64,000 nt of DNA. Origin: Rhodotorula mucilaginosa. Its lineage: Eukaryota; Basidiomycota; Microbotryomycetes; Sporidiobolales; Sporidiobolaceae. Location of the stretch: NCBI GenBank assembly GCA_034406715.1, contig CP137872.1, positions 992,001-1,056,000 of the forward strand, in the 5' to 3' direction. Numbering within the stretch: position 1 is the stretch's first letter; every line of letters starts with the position of its first letter. The position numbers were made by a program, and so were the translations under genes. The notes below the pieces were generated by a model that saw only the letters and a list, made by a program, of their open reading frames with translations, was not told where the DNA came from and did no database searches. Shown here in pieces: positions 7,822-19,321 of the stretch.

Positions 7822-10701
7822 TCACCGCCCTCCTCCTCCTTTCTTCTTGCCCTTGCCGCGTTTCTTTCGCACACTCTTGACCGTCGTGGTCGGCACGACA
7901 GTCGCTGCCGCCTCTGCGGCCACCGTGTCCTCCTCGACCTCGGATGTCGACTGAGCAGCGACAGTGTCGGACACGTGAGTCGCGGTCGGTTCTAGGTGGG
8001 CATTGGAAGGCGGAGAGGACGGAGTGGCGGCGCTCGTGGCATTCTCGTCTGCGGTCGGGTCGACCTGGTTCGGCGGCGGTGGGGATGGAAGCTGCGTCAT
8101 CGCCGGAGGTGTTCGCGAGAGTGTTGAGTCCTTCGCTTCGATTGGAGAGACTGCTTCGGCTGTCGTGTCCGACTTTGACAAGGCTCCGAGCTTGCCCTCC
8201 TCCTTTCTCTCCGCCGCAGTCTTTGCCTCCCGTTCCCTCCGCTCCTGTTCCTCCCTCGCTTCCCGTTCACTCAACACGCTCAACCAACTCTCGCCCACCT
8301 CGCTCCGGAGCGCCTCAATCTTGCGCCGGAACGCCTCCCCGCCGCTGCCGCCGCTGCCTGCCTCGCTTGAAGAGGAGTCGCCCGGCGGAGCATCGTACGA
8401 CAACGACGGGACGGCACGATCGCGGCGAGAAGATCGCGGCTGTTTCTGCCGCGGATCGAGTGACGCCGCCGCCGCCGCCGCGGTTGCCTCGGTGCGGTCC
8501 TTTTTCGTCGCCCGGTCCGAATCGGTCGTGCCCCCGTCAGCTGAAGCTCGACCTTGCGGCGGTGCGTCCAAGTCGACGATCCGTTGCGGTTTCCTCCGTT
8601 TCGCCTTGACGGGGGTTTTCTCCCCCTTGCGAATCTGTTCGTGGCTGGGAGAATCCGGTCGAGTCTGCGGAGTCGTACCAGGAGAAGATGATCGCGCCGT
8701 CGAAGTCGAGGGTAAGGGTGGCAGGGAAGGGGGTGGGGGTGAAGGCGCTCGTGGATGTCGGTGCGGAGCAGTGACCACCCTTCTCCCGACCACCTTGGCC
8801 TGCTCGCCGTTCCTCGCCTCCTCGGCAAGTCGATCCGATGCCCCGCGCAGCGCATCGACGCTGCCCTTCCTACGACCGAGACCGAATCCGAATCCGATCG
8901 GACGACCTTGCCGGCTCAGGTACTCTGCTTCGAGGGCCCGGCGCTCGCTCGAAGACATGGTCTTGCCGTCGATTCGAACTTGACCGGCATCGAGGTCGCG
9001 GTGTCCGAGGGCTTGCTCCTCGGCAAAGTACCCAAAGCACTTGACTCGCCACTTGTCGTCGCTGTCGTCTTTGCCTCCCTCGAGCCTCGACGCCGTCGTC
9101 AAGGGGTTCCCCGCGAGCCAGACTTCTCGCAAGTGGGGCAGACGCGCAAGCCGACTGACTTCGAGGACGTCGTAGACGGCGTTGCTGCGCACATCGAGTC
9201 GTTCGAGGGCCGGCAGGCGGTCCAAGCCGGACAAGTTCTCGATCCGGTTCTGGGAGAGGTTGAGGACTTCGATCGCGCCGAGGGCTTTGGCGATCCCGAG
9301 CAGCGAGTCGATCATGTTGTCGCTCAAGTCGAGCGAGCGGAGCGAAGTCAGGTGGGCGAGTGCGGGTGGAATCGTGATCAGCAGATTCGACGACAGGTCG
9401 AGTGAGGTCAGGGTCGGGAGAAACGTGAGCGGCGGGGATGGGATAAAGGTGAGCGAATTGTCGGACAGAGAGAGGTGACGCAACGAGGTCCAGGCGAGCC
9501 GTGGCGGGGTTGGGTACATCGGCGCGTCGGTAGAGGAAGAGCCCGTCGTGGGCGTCGGCGTGGCAGGTCGTGACGACGAGGCCGAGTCTGGTTCTTCTTC
9601 AGTCACATGGCGGCCACCAGCGAGCAAGCTCCCATTCGCTCCTTCGGCTCTTCGTCTCCGTTCCGTCCCGACAGGCTTGTTCCTCCTCTCCTCATGTTGC
9701 GTCCTCCTCGCGAAATCCTCGGCCGGCGCATCGCAGATCAACTCGCCGACGTCTTCGATCCCGCCGCGGTGGATCGCCAAACTCCGCAGCTGCAAGCTGA
9801 GCAAGTCCCAGCCGAGGAAGCCGCGCGGGTCGAGGTCTTCGAGGACGAGTGAGGACAGGTTCTTGAACGCGGTGAGGGGGACGCAGGTCGCTGGTGGGGG
9901 GCAATCTTCGAAGCCTTCGACGACGCGAGACAGGACCGAATCGCCGCGGCGAGAGGAAGACGATCCGTTGGCACCGCCGGCGGCCAGGGAGGCCGACATC
10001 TGGAACGGCGACAGTCGGAGCGCGGGCAGTTTCGTACAGGACGAGTAGATGTACCGCACGGTGGCGGCCTCGTCGACGAGGGGCTCCTTCGCTTTTGAGC
10101 CTCCCCCTCCAAGACCCCACCACCCTGAACCGAACGAGAAGCTCGACATGCCACTCTGGATCGACCTCGTATCATCGTCGTCGCCGGTGCGCGACCGGCC
10201 AAACATGATGCTCCCAAACAGGCTCGCGCCGTCGTTGTCGCCGTTCTTGGCCGCATTGCCTTGGTGCGACTCGCCCGGGTTCGAGACCATCATCGGGCGA
10301 GTGGTCCCGCCTTCGACGCGAACGTCGAGGTCTCCCGAGGAGGAGGAGGGGAGTCCGATCTCGTCAAACTTGAGCAAGAGGTAGTAGAGGTGGTGCGGGT
10401 CGAATCGGAGCACGAGCGGTTCCTTTCCTCGTCTTTGTGCAGGGCCGTTCGAGGTGACGTCCTCGCGCGTCGGCACGATTCCGAGCGTGAGGACGGTCGT
10501 CCATGAGGGTGAAGAAGGCGCAGCAGACGAGGGTTTCGGTCTCGGAGCGTTGTAGCTCGCGAGGGCGGCTTCATGCCTCTTGATGAATTGGGCGAGCGCT
10601 TCGAGGTATGCACTTCCTGTCACGGTTGCCGTCGCTGTTCTTGTTGTTGTTGCCGTTGCCGTCGAGGACGGTGTCGACGCGGCGGCGGGGGTGGCCGACA
10701 T
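7822..10701 (-). CDS. Leucine-rich-repeat protein, 959 aa, single exon
   Basis: The frame is open from the ATG at 10701 to a TGA at 7822 with no intron. Residues about 30-120 form a folded-looking start (YLEALAQFIKRHEAAL, then LRFDPHHLYYLLLKFDEIGL). Residues about 275-320 have an irregular LRR-like stretch (NLSSLVLEDLDPRGFLGWDL). Residues about 400-535 contain at least six clear repeats of the LxxLxLSxNxL type, for example LRHLSLSDNSLTFIP, LTSLDLSSNLLITIP, LRSLDLSDNMID, IEVLNLSQNRIENLSGL and LREVWLAGNPLT. The SDS22-like spacing suggests a protein-protein interaction role. After the repeats is a capping region with FGYFAEEQALGHRD, then about 350 residues rich in Ser, Pro, Glu and Lys, ending in a basic tail KKRGKGKKK. 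No catalytic domain is visible and I do not assign a named orthologue. It is divergent from CNA1 across a 1-kb promoter region. Confidence 0.85.
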   Translation of the reverse strand: MSATPAAASTPSSTATATTTRTATATVTGSAYLEALAQFIKRHEAALASYNAPRPKPSSAAPSSPSWTTVLTLGIVPTREDVTSNGPAQRRGKEPLVLRFDPHHLYYLLLKFDEIGLPSSSSGDLDVRVEGGTTRPMMVSNPGESHQGNAAKNGDNDGASLFGSIMFGRSRTGDDDDTRSIQSGMSSFSFGSGWWGLGGGGSKAKEPLVDEAATVRYIYSSCTKLPALRLSPFQMSASLAAGGANGSSSSRRGDSVLSRVVEGFEDCPPPATCVPLTAFKNLSSLVLEDLDPRGFLGWDLLSLQLRSLAIHRGGIEDVGELICDAPAEDFARRTQHEERRNKPVGTERRRRAEGANGSLLAGGRHVTEEEPDSASSSRPATPTPTTGSSSTDAPMYPTPPRLAWTSLRHLSLSDNSLTFIPSPPLTFLPTLTSLDLSSNLLITIPPALAHLTSLRSLDLSDNMIDSLLGIAKALGAIEVLNLSQNRIENLSGLDRLPALERLDVRSNAVYDVLEVSRLARLPHLREVWLAGNPLTTASRLEGGKDDSDDKWRVKCFGYFAEEQALGHRDLDAGQVRIDGKTMSSSERRALEAEYLSRQGRPIGFGFGLGRRKGSVDALRGASDRLAEEARNGEQAKVVGRRVVTAPHRHPRAPSPPPPSLPPLPSTSTARSSSPGTTPQTRPDSPSHEQIRKGEKTPVKAKRRKPQRIVDLDAPPQGRASADGGTTDSDRATKKDRTEATAAAAAASLDPRQKQPRSSRRDRAVPSLSYDAPPGDSSSSEAGSGGSGGEAFRRKIEALRSEVGESWLSVLSEREAREEQERREREAKTAAERKEEGKLGALSKSDTTAEAVSPIEAKDSTLSRTPPAMTQLPSPPPPNQVDPTADENATSAATPSSPPSNAHLEPTATHVSDTVAAQSTSEVEEDTVAAEAAATVVPTTTVKSVRKKRGKGKKKGGGGR

Positions 10702-11752
10702 GAGGTCAGCGAGCGCTTTGGCTAAGAGAGTCGCTGCTTCTGCAACGCCGAGGTCAGCCCTTGATTGTGTCGCGGGCGATATCTGGAGCTGTTCATGCGC
10801 ACTTGATGTCGCTCTTTGTGCAAAGTGACGTCCTCAAGCCCTTCCCCGCCGCGTCGGCTGTGGGCCTTGTCCTTTTGACGTGTGCGTCCCGGCCGTCGGG
10901 ATGCCAGCCGTGAGTCGGATAGTTGATTCCGGGTGCGTTCGCTCTGCGCGCTGTCGCTGGAAGCCGAGAGAAAGACGAGCGCCTGCAAGTGGGGAGAAGA
11001 GGGAGCGACGGCAACGCTGCCAGAGCTGTACGGACGCCGGAGCTTGGCGATTGCAAGATCGAACCACCGGTCCGGTGCTCGCTCCGACAGTCTCGCTGGC
11101 GCTCTGCCCGTGCAAGTTGCCTAGAGGTCTCGACGAGCTGTCGCGAGAAATGCAGCGCTCATCTCCGGTCATCTCCGTTCGCCATCCCAAGTCGCTCTCT
11201 GTGTGCCACGATGTATTATATCACACCGTAGGTGATTTATTGCAGCGTTGAGCCTGGCAAAGGGAGCAGACGCAGAGAGGACTTATAATTCGCGGTTTAA
11301 TCACCGTTGTCCCTCGCGCCGTCTCGTCTCCCGTGCGTGCGCTGACGCATAAGCTGCACCAGGAGTCCAGTCGAGCTAGCAAACCTGAGCGAATAGTTCG
11401 CTACGCCGATCACCTGCGCCGCCTGCACACCTGTCAGCACTCCGCTCGCGCCTCGAGACACGTCCGACCTCTGCGTCGTTTCGTTTGTTCGTCACCTCGC
11501 ATAGCATCGCGTCGCTCACCGACAGACAGCCAGCCACTTTGCAAGGCGTGACAGCACGTACTACAAGCAGACGCACACGTCTCAACTCTTCCGCTCACGA
11601 GAAGCGTCTTTGAGCTGTTCGTCACTCGCAAGCCACTGCTGCCCTTTCCACCTCCCCCACCACAAACCCGTCACTGACCGCCGTCACCTTGCAGCTCGCT
11701 CAGTCTACGTCAAGAGTCGCGACCAACCGGCCTTGTGACCGAAAGACCCACC
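10702..11752. promoter_or_regulatory. Long divergent promoter region, LRR gene / CNA1
   Basis: About 1,050 bp without a convincing gene. Both flanking genes start here. The right half is rich in CTC/TCGTC pyrimidine runs leading to the CNA1 start, and a TATATCA-like stretch with TTTATTG lies near 11215-11240. Several short open frames exist but lack conserved motifs. It is longer than the other gaps in this arm, which would fit a regulated promoter or a long spliced 5' leader for CNA1. Confidence 0.45.
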
Positions 11753-14700
11753 ATGTCGGACCAGCGCCGTCTCCAGACAAAGGCGGCCATCAGCGCCGTC
11801 CAGAACCGGCGCACCCGCCTCCCCTCGATCGACTTTACCGTCTACACCAACGACGAGGGCCACTCGTTCTCGACCCAGGAACGCGTCATCAAAGACGTCC
11901 AGGCGTGCGCGTCCCAGAAACCGACCGACGAACAGTTTTACAGCGACGCGACCAGGACCAAACCCAACATCGCCTTCCTCAAGAACCACTTTTACCGCGA
12001 AGGTCGCCTCACCGATGAGCAGGTGAGCGCGTCACATCTCCTTTGCGGGACTTTTTATGAGTGAGGGCAGCGGTGGGGCGAGAATGCTGACGACGGGTTC
12101 GGTTTGCAGGCCTTGTTCATTCTCACCGAGGCGACCAAGATCCTCCGCGAGGAGCCCAACCTCCTCGAGGTCGACGCTCCCATCACGGGTAGGTCCTTCC
12201 CCTTACATTGGGTCGCGTGTCAGGGCTTAGCCCTTTGCCCCGCGTTGATCGAGACGCTGACTCTTGAGTGGCGTTTCAACCTGACCAGTCTGCGGCGACA
12301 TCCACGGCCAATATGTGCGTCTGCCCCCTTGCGCCAAACGCCTGGCTATACAGAGTTCTCGATGAAGTACTCCGCAGAGCGGCGCTGACCTCGCGATACT
12401 TCTGGTTTGGCGGGGCGCAGTTTGATCTGATGAAGCTCTTTGAAGTTGGCGGCAACCCGGCCGACACGCGGTACCTCTTCCTCGGCGACTACGTAGACCG
12501 AGGGTACTTTTCCATCGAGGTGCGTCTGCTTTCTCTCGAGCACAAGGGGGGGAATTGTGCAAGTGGCTGATTCTTGCCAAATCGCTCGGCTCGGCTCTCG
12601 ACTCTTAGTGTGTCCTGTACTTGTGGGCGCTCAAGATCTGGTACCCGAACACGCTCTTCCTCCTCCGAGGGAATCACGAATGCCGCCACTTGACCGACTA
12701 CTTCACCTTCAAGCTCGAGTGTGAGTTGCCCGCTTTCTGGCGACGTGCCCCCTTTTTGCCTTGCCGTCCCTGATCTTGGACCCCCGCCGAACCAGGCAAG
12801 CACAAGTACTCGGAAGAGATCTACAACGCGTGCATGGAGTCGTTCTGCACCTTGCCGCTCGCGGCCGTCATGAACAAGCAGTTCTTGTGCATTCACGGCG
12901 GCTTGTCTCCCGAACTCAACACCCTCGACGACCTCCGCTCCGTGAGTCTGCCCCCCCTGGTCCCGCGCCGTTTCTAGCCGCTTTCGCTCACTCGGCCACC
13001 TGGACCACCACCATCAAACCTCAGGTCAACCGTTTCCGCGAACCGCCGACGCACGGATTGATGTGCGACATCCTGTGGGCCGACCCGCTCGAAGAGTTTG
13101 GCAACGAGAAGAACAACGACGGCTTTGTGCACAACCACGTCCGCGGTTGCTCCTACTTCTTCACGTGCGTCGTCCTTCTCCGTCTCTTTTGCCGGTTCAG
13201 GAACCGTCTCGTTTTGCGAGTGACTGATGAAGAGAGTCTCTGGCCGGCAGGTACACGGCGGCATGTCAGTTCCTGGAACGAAACGGTCTCCTCAGTATCA
13301 TTCGGGCGCACGAGGCGCAGGACGCCGGGTGAGTCTCGCCCGTTGCCTTGTCAAGCGTTCCTTCAACAAGAGCAGGAGAGAACTGACTCGGCGCTCGCCG
13401 ACTCTTTTTCAAGCTACCGCATGTACCGCAAGACCAAGACGACCGGGTTCCCGTCGGTCATGACCATCTTCTCGGCGCCCAACTACCTCGACGTGTACAA
13501 CAACAAGGCGGCCGTGCTCAAGTACGAGAACAACGTGATGAACATTCGCCAGTTCAACTGCTCGCCGCATCCGTACTGGTTGCCCAACTTTATGGACGTC
13601 TTCACCTGGAGTCTGCCCTTTGTCGGCGAAAAGAGTCAGTCATTTTTTCGGCTCGACGGGGCCGGGGTCTTTTCTCTGGGCAACTTTGTGCTGACGAGTT
13701 CGGAATCCGCTGCGGCTACTAAACAGTTACCGACATGCTCATTGCGATGCTCGGTATCTGTAGTCAAGAAGAACTCGACGAGGAAGAGGAGGAGATCGAG
13801 GAGGAACCGAGTACGATCGAAGGCGAAGAGCTCGACCTCGAGCCGGGCGAGACGGGTAAGCTTTTTCTTCCCTTTCCGCCTATTTCTGTGCGAATGCAGT
13901 ATTGACCAGAGAACTTTGCGCTGTTGCAGAGGAGGAGTTGGCCGAACGGAGAACAGCGATCAAGAACAAGATTCTCGCGGTTGGCAAGATGTCGAAGCTC
14001 TTCTCTGTCCTCCGGTCCGTCTTCCCCTCACTTCCGCTGCTAGGTACCCGCGTGGGATACTGACTAGACTATCTTATGCAGAGAGGAATCCGAGTCGGTG
14101 TCCGAACTCAAGAACGTGGCCGGTTCGACCAAGCTGCCGTACGACTCGCTCGCCAACGGCAACGACGGCATCAAGCAGTCGATCACGAGCTTTGGCGACG
14201 CTCGCAAGTCGGACATTGACAACGAGCACTTGCCGCCCGACCTCATAGACCCGGAAGACTTTGCCGCCGTCGTGGCTGCGGCCAACAACGGCAGCTCGGG
14301 CGAGGAAGACGGCGTCGACGTGTTTGGCGAAGTGGTTTCGACCGGCGCGGGCACGACGGCTCCGACTTCGCCAGAGTCGACCAGCACCGAACTCGGCTCG
14401 AAGGAACCCGGTTCGCCCGTCCCGATGGTCGAGTCGCCCGTGCGGGAGCGCGAATCGCCCCTCGAGAGCCCCGCTTCGCCTTCTTCCCCCGGCGGCGGCG
14501 GTAGCAGCGGCACGCCGTTCAAGCGGCATCACCGACGCCAGTCGTCGCTCGGCACGACGCGGACGAGTCCGTCGACGCGTCGGCGCAGTCTCGAGAACAC
14601 GATCAGCATGATCCGCGAGGCGATGAGCAAGGACGACTTGTCGATGGAGGAACTTGCCGAAAAAGTTGCGGGCACGGAATCGCCCCGGTCGCCGTCGTCG

Positions 14701-14766
14701 CCGCGCGGGTCGATCAGTATGGGTTCCAAGTCGCCGCCGGCGAGTCCGACCCCGGCCCGCGGTTGA
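11753..14766 (+). CDS. CNA1: Calcineurin catalytic subunit A (Ser/Thr phosphatase PP2B)
   Basis: Twelve exons: 11753-12022, 12110-12188, 12289-12314, 12421-12519, 12609-12720, 12796-12941, 13025-13164, 13251-13328, 13414-13634, 13727-13855, 13930-14014, 14082-14766 (689 aa). All phosphatase metal and catalytic motifs are present: [39 protein letters not shown], and [12 protein letters not shown]. The calcineurin B-binding helix is followed by a calmodulin-binding segment (residues about 440-462, [19 protein letters not shown]) and the autoinhibitory [11 protein letters not shown] motif near 500. Known role: Ca2+/calmodulin-activated phosphatase that dephosphorylates transcription factors such as Crz1. 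A Ser/Pro/Gly-rich tail of about 170 residues extends past the autoinhibitory domain. A CRZ1-type gene lies 29 kb away in this window. Confidence 0.98.
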
Positions 14767-15798
14767 GAGAGCTACCAGCTCGACTCGCAAAAGAAGAAAA
14801 AAGCTTTGCCGCAGTGGCGAACTGTAACACGCTTCGCTGCCGCCCGCGCGCGCGCTCCCATGACCATACCACGCTTCCTCTCTCACTCTTACTCCTCGCT
14901 CCTCGTCTGCATTCACGATTCCCACCCCATCCCAGTTTCCTTCTCTTCATGCCTCATGTATCAAACCACGTCCTATCGTACCTCTTCCTCACTTTCGCAC
15001 CTTTTATCCTTCACACTCTGTTTTTCTTCTGTATACCATCTGCAACTTTTCATGCCCTTAACTGTCGAGTGCGAGTGGGAACCAATGCAAGTATCGAGCG
15101 TGCCATGGAAGTCAAGTAGGTTCGAGGGTCCAAGCGCACGCGCGCCGTGGCGGTGCGTCCTTTTCTCGGCCCTCGCTCTCTGACCAGGTGAACGTGGACA
15201 TCGCATCGACCGAGCAGGCCAGGAATCCTGCGCGTAACGTCAGACTTGGCTATGGACGTCTGAGCCGGCGCCAGGATTTGCCGGGTGGCGCAACGGAGAG
15301 CTGTGCGCCGACAGCTCGAATCGCCAGTTCTCGCCCCTCGTCGATTTCTCTTGGCGCGATCACCGCTTCGCATCTTCCGGGTCCGTGGACCGTCGTGGAC
15401 TCGGCGACCAAGGCCCTTCTTTAATGCTTGATCGAGGTCTTTCGAATTGCCAAATGTTGGCCGTCCCCCCCGGCGGCGGAAGGAACTCCCTGGCCCACGC
15501 CGCTCGATCACCTTCCGCTCGTTATCCTCGTCCAATCAAAACTGCTTTCCGGCTCAACAAGCTGGCTCCCCATGCAGGCCCCGACCCTAAGCTTTGGTGC
15601 AATTGATCGAAACGCGCCTGTACGATATTGCGCATGTGCGGATTCCCCACAGAGAAGCCAACCCTCCTTCCGGAGCTCCTCCTCTCGCTCTTTGTTGGAT
15701 CGTTCGCCAGCTGCTCTTCTCCTTCAGAGCAATCACGCTAGACTATACTCGCTGCGCTCGCTACAGTCAACACTTACCTCGATACACCGCTGCTCACG
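14767..15798. other. Intergenic: CNA1 3' flank and MFS1 promoter
   Basis: About 1 kb with no conserved coding sequence. Positions 14840-15060 are strongly pyrimidine-rich on the + strand (CTCTCTCAC, TTTTCTTCT), probably the CNA1 3' UTR. The rest holds the MFS1 promoter. The small open frames here lack recognisable motifs. Confidence 0.5.
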
Positions 15799-18078
15799 AT
15801 GGAGCGAACTCTCAGCACGCCAGAGCTGGAGAAGACGGATCTCAGCTACGGTGCGTCTCGTCCGCTCCTCCTCGTTCCTGGTGGCAATCGTCCTGCTGAC
15901 ACTCTACGCTACCTCATACTACCCGTGCGCAGTCGAGAATGCAACTCCGGCCACTGTGAACGACGGTCGAAGACTCCGGACTCTTGCCGACATTGATCCC
16001 GAAGCCGAGAAACGTCTCCGGCGCAAGTTCGACATGCGCATCCTGCCTATCATAATCCTAATTTATTTGTTCACCTTTATTGACGTGCGTATTATACTTT
16101 TACATTTGCGGCTGCACGGCGCGCTGACGATGATCTGATACCACAGCGCGCCAACATCGGCAACGCTCGCATCGCCGGACTCGAGAAGAGTCTCAACCTC
16201 AAGGGATACGACTACAACATTCTTCTCACTTCGTAAGCATAGCTCCCCTCCGTCCTGCAAGGCCATGGATGCTGTTTGGGCTAACTCTCACTTCGTTCCT
16301 TCGCTCTGTTTCCCTCCTCCTGCGATCCTCTTCCGCGCGTCCCTCCCCTCTTGCTCGCGACGCTTCTCGCAGGTTTTACGTCGCATACGTGGCCGCCGAG
16401 TTGCCTTGCCAAATGTTCACCAAGTAAGCTCAGAAACAAATACCCTTGATTTCCGCCACCCACGCTGACTGTGGCGTCCTGACAGATGGCTCGGCCCTGG
16501 AAAGACGATCCCCGCCTTTACGCTCATGTTCGGTCTCTTCACCTTCGTTATGGCTTATGTCAAGAACTTTGGCGCCGCGATTGCAGTCCGTTTCAGTGCG
16601 TCCGCATTCTTTTTCATGTCGCGCGCTTCAAACAAGGGTGCCCCGGCGCTGACTGCCATCGTCCGCCCGCCCCACAGTGCTCGGAATTGCCGAAGGAGCC
16701 ATCTTCCCCGGACTTGCGTTCTTGCTGTCGCGTTACTACAAGAAGGACGAGCTGGGTTTCCGTCTTGTGCGTCCGATTGTGCCCCCTCTAGTCACCTGGC
16801 ACACTCTCCTGACGATACATTTCTGCTGCAGGCGTGCTACATCGTCTGCGCTCCCGGCGCCGGTGCCATCGGCGGTCTGCTCGCCTCGGGCATCCTCAAG
16901 ATCGACTCTATCGGCTCGATTTCCGGCTGGCGCGCCATTTTCTGGGTCGAGGGAATCATCTCGATGGGCATCGGCATCATCTCGTGGTTCCTCGTTCAGG
17001 ACCGTCCCTCTGCGTGCAAGTGGCTCACGCCTGAGGAGCGCGAACTGGCCGAGTTCCGCCTCGTCGCCGAAAACGTCGGACAGTACGAAGCGGTCGACAA
17101 GATGCACAGCAAGGCTGTGTGGTCGGGCATCTTCAACGTCACCACGATCGGTAAGTGGATGCGTTAAAACGCTGTTGTGACTTGTCGACGGGAAGCTGAC
17201 GTTGCCTTCCTTCGCAGTCGTCAGCCTGATCTTCCTCTTCGACAACTGCGTCGTTCAAGGTACATGCTTCTCTTCGCGCGGTTCTTTCTCTTTTGTCGAG
17301 TGCAGCGCTGACGTCTTTTCTGCGCTTGCGACTGTCAGGCGTCGGCTTCTTCCTGCCGACCATTATCAAGAGCATCTACCCGGGAGAGACCGTCATCCAG
17401 CAGCAGCTGCGTACCGTCCCGACCTACGTCGTCGGTATGGCTACGACCCTCGCGACGGGCTACCTTGCATGGAAGACGAGGCGTCGCGGCCTGTACATGC
17501 TCATTTCGGCGCCGTTCATGATCCTCGGCTTCATCCTCTACCTTATTTGTGCGTCTTCTCTTGACTTGCTGCTCGTCAAAGCACGTGAGCTAACGCGTCC
17601 TCCTTGCAGCGTTGGACCCCCATGTCCGCTACGCCGCCGCCTTTATGGTCGCGATCGGCGCCTTCTCCTTCGGAGCACTCTGCACAGCCTGGTCGGCGGC
17701 CAACGTCACGTCCGACACGGCTCGCTCTTCCGCCATCGGTACCACCGTCTTCTTCGGTAACTGCGGCGGACTTATCTCGACCTGGACATTCCTGCGTGAG
17801 TCGAGATCGGGCTTGAGAGGGTCGCGCTTTGTTCTAGCCCCTGACGATTTATTTCTTCCGCCACAGCCAAGGACGGACCTCGCTACGTGCCCGGCAACGC
17901 ATTCAACCTCGCAGGGTCCATCATCATGTTTGTTCTCGCCGGCGGGCTCTGGATCTGGCAGAGGCGCGAAAACAAGGCCAAGGCGGCCGGCCGCGACGAC
18001 CACTACCTCGAAGGACGCACCCAGGCCGAGATTGCCGACCTGGAGCAGAAGCATCCCGAGTTTGTCTACACTCACTGA
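15799..18078 (+). CDS. MFS transporter, Dal5/Tna1 (anion:cation symporter) family, copy 1 (MFS1)
   Basis: Eleven exons: 15799-15850, 15933-16084, 16147-16232, 16373-16423, 16486-16595, 16678-16766, 16832-17150, 17218-17259, 17339-17548, 17610-17795, 17867-18078 (502 aa). The N-terminal cytosolic tail leads to transmembrane 1 (LPIIILIYLFTFIDRANIGNA), the signature of the fungal allantoate/nicotinate permease family. It also has GIAEGAIFPGLAFLLSRYY, GWRAIFWVEGIISM and the internal DRPSACKWLTPEERELAE loop; twelve hydrophobic segments can be traced. Known family substrates are small organic anions such as allantoate, nicotinate, biotin or pantothenate, in the plasma membrane; the substrate cannot be read from sequence. 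MFS2 at 34298 is a close paralogue: several exons have identical lengths (86, 51, 110, 89 and 212 nt) and the first gene lacks one intron found in the second. Confidence 0.95.
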
Positions 18079-18398
18079 TTGGAGGGGTATTACGAAGCGT
18101 GTATGGTCTTGTGTTTGAACTGCAAACTGTTGTTTCTGCCTTCCTACTTTTGGGCGCTGCGAGGATCCTCTTGCTGTGGTGCTGAGATGGCTATTGCAAG
18201 GTTTCGGATTCTACGCGGAGTTGAGCGGGTGCGTCGATAAAGTCTATGCCCGTGTCCGAGGAATTGGCCTCTTGCGCAGGATGTTCGAGAGGAGCTTGCA
18301 TTTTTTGAAGATCTGCCCCTCCTACGCTTTACTTTGCGCAGCGCGCTCCCCAGCGCACATTGGAGGATCGGAAAACGTTGGCTGACACAGGCACACAG

Positions 18399-19160
18399 GC
18401 CTACAGACGGTTTATTGGTGCGAGGTATTCTTTCGAGAGTCATCAGGACTCGGCATTGTCAAGATCCCCGACGAGCTCGTCCCCAAGGACCCAGCAACCG
18501 GCCGTCGCAAGGTGAACTTGGCCCTATCCCCCACCTCAAGAACTGCACCTGTGTGCTGACCGCCTACTGTCTTGCCAGAAACTCGCGAGCCTCCCGGCGA
18601 AACCTGTTTACGGCGACTCAAGCTCAATGGTGGAATGGCAGTGGCTGCGCGAGGTCACCGCCTCGAGCCTCCCCGGTTCATTTAACAGCTTGTCGCAGAA
18701 AGTCACAATGTTGCGACTGATCAAGAGGGAGGGCATTCTGCTCCGCCTTTGGCGCACAGGCCAGCTCCCGACGCCCAAGCTGGCTGATCGCCGGCGCTTC
18801 GGGAAAAAGCGCCCCTCGCAGCGAGCGGCCGAGTCCGCGGAGCGTGACCCTTACGGAACAGAGCTCAACATTCCGAGCGCAGCGCGCGCCAACGAGCGAG
18901 CCGCCGAGAGCTATGCCCGCCTCCGCGATGCCGGCCCTCGTACCGTTCATCGGAACGCCTCTCACCCTTCCACCGTAGAGGCGGGGAGCTCTCTGGCTCA
19001 AGTCAACAGTCTGGATTCGGCTCCTGCCGGGTTGAGCAGCCGCATCTTGAGCTCCCGAGACCGCGCCAAGACCAAACCCCCCCTCTTTGATCCGCGTCAC
19101 TACAGAACGTCGAAGGGTCAGAGGAACAAGTCGGGAAGCAACACCTCGGCAGGGTTCTGA
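18399..19160 (+). pseudogene. Copy A: 5'-truncated paralogue of the gene at 21640-23828
   Basis: Two exons, 18399-18511 and 18579-19160, correspond to the last two exons of gene P on the opposite strand 2.5-4 kb away. Shared stretches are GLGIVKIPDELVPKDPATGRRK versus EIGIVKTLDLLAPKNPKTGTRK, WLREVTASSLPGSF versus RLREASGLPLAMGSF, LWRTGQLPTPKLA versus LWRTRVYPPKLA, RDPYGTELNIPSAARA versus RDPYGMDINIPSAARA, and the terminus NTSAGF in both. The final exons are both exactly 582 nt. Upstream of 18399 an acceptor with a CTGAC branch is present, but I find no counterpart of the four to five preceding exons of P before the MFS1 stop at 18078. It could be a truncated copy, or a shorter gene with a new 5' exon. 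The frames themselves are open, so it may still be expressed. Confidence 0.6.
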
Positions 19161-19321
19161 TGCGTGGTAGTGAGATCCTGTTCTACGTTTTGTCATCCTT
19201 TCTGTAACATCTGCCATTAGCTGTGACCATGATGACCACTCTTCTGGGCAAGGATTCTCACGTTCAACAAGCAGAAAAATACACTTCAAGCGGTCATGAC
19301 AATGCGCGCAAGGCTACTGCT

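Noticed and set aside
12761-14248. 495-codon plus-strand frame through CNA1
   Set aside because: It reads through several introns and loses the phosphatase motifs; the twelve-exon model keeps all of them.
15260-15340. tRNA-like stretch GCCGGGTGGCGCAACGG upstream of MFS1
   Set aside because: No matching acceptor stem or T-arm could be folded around it.
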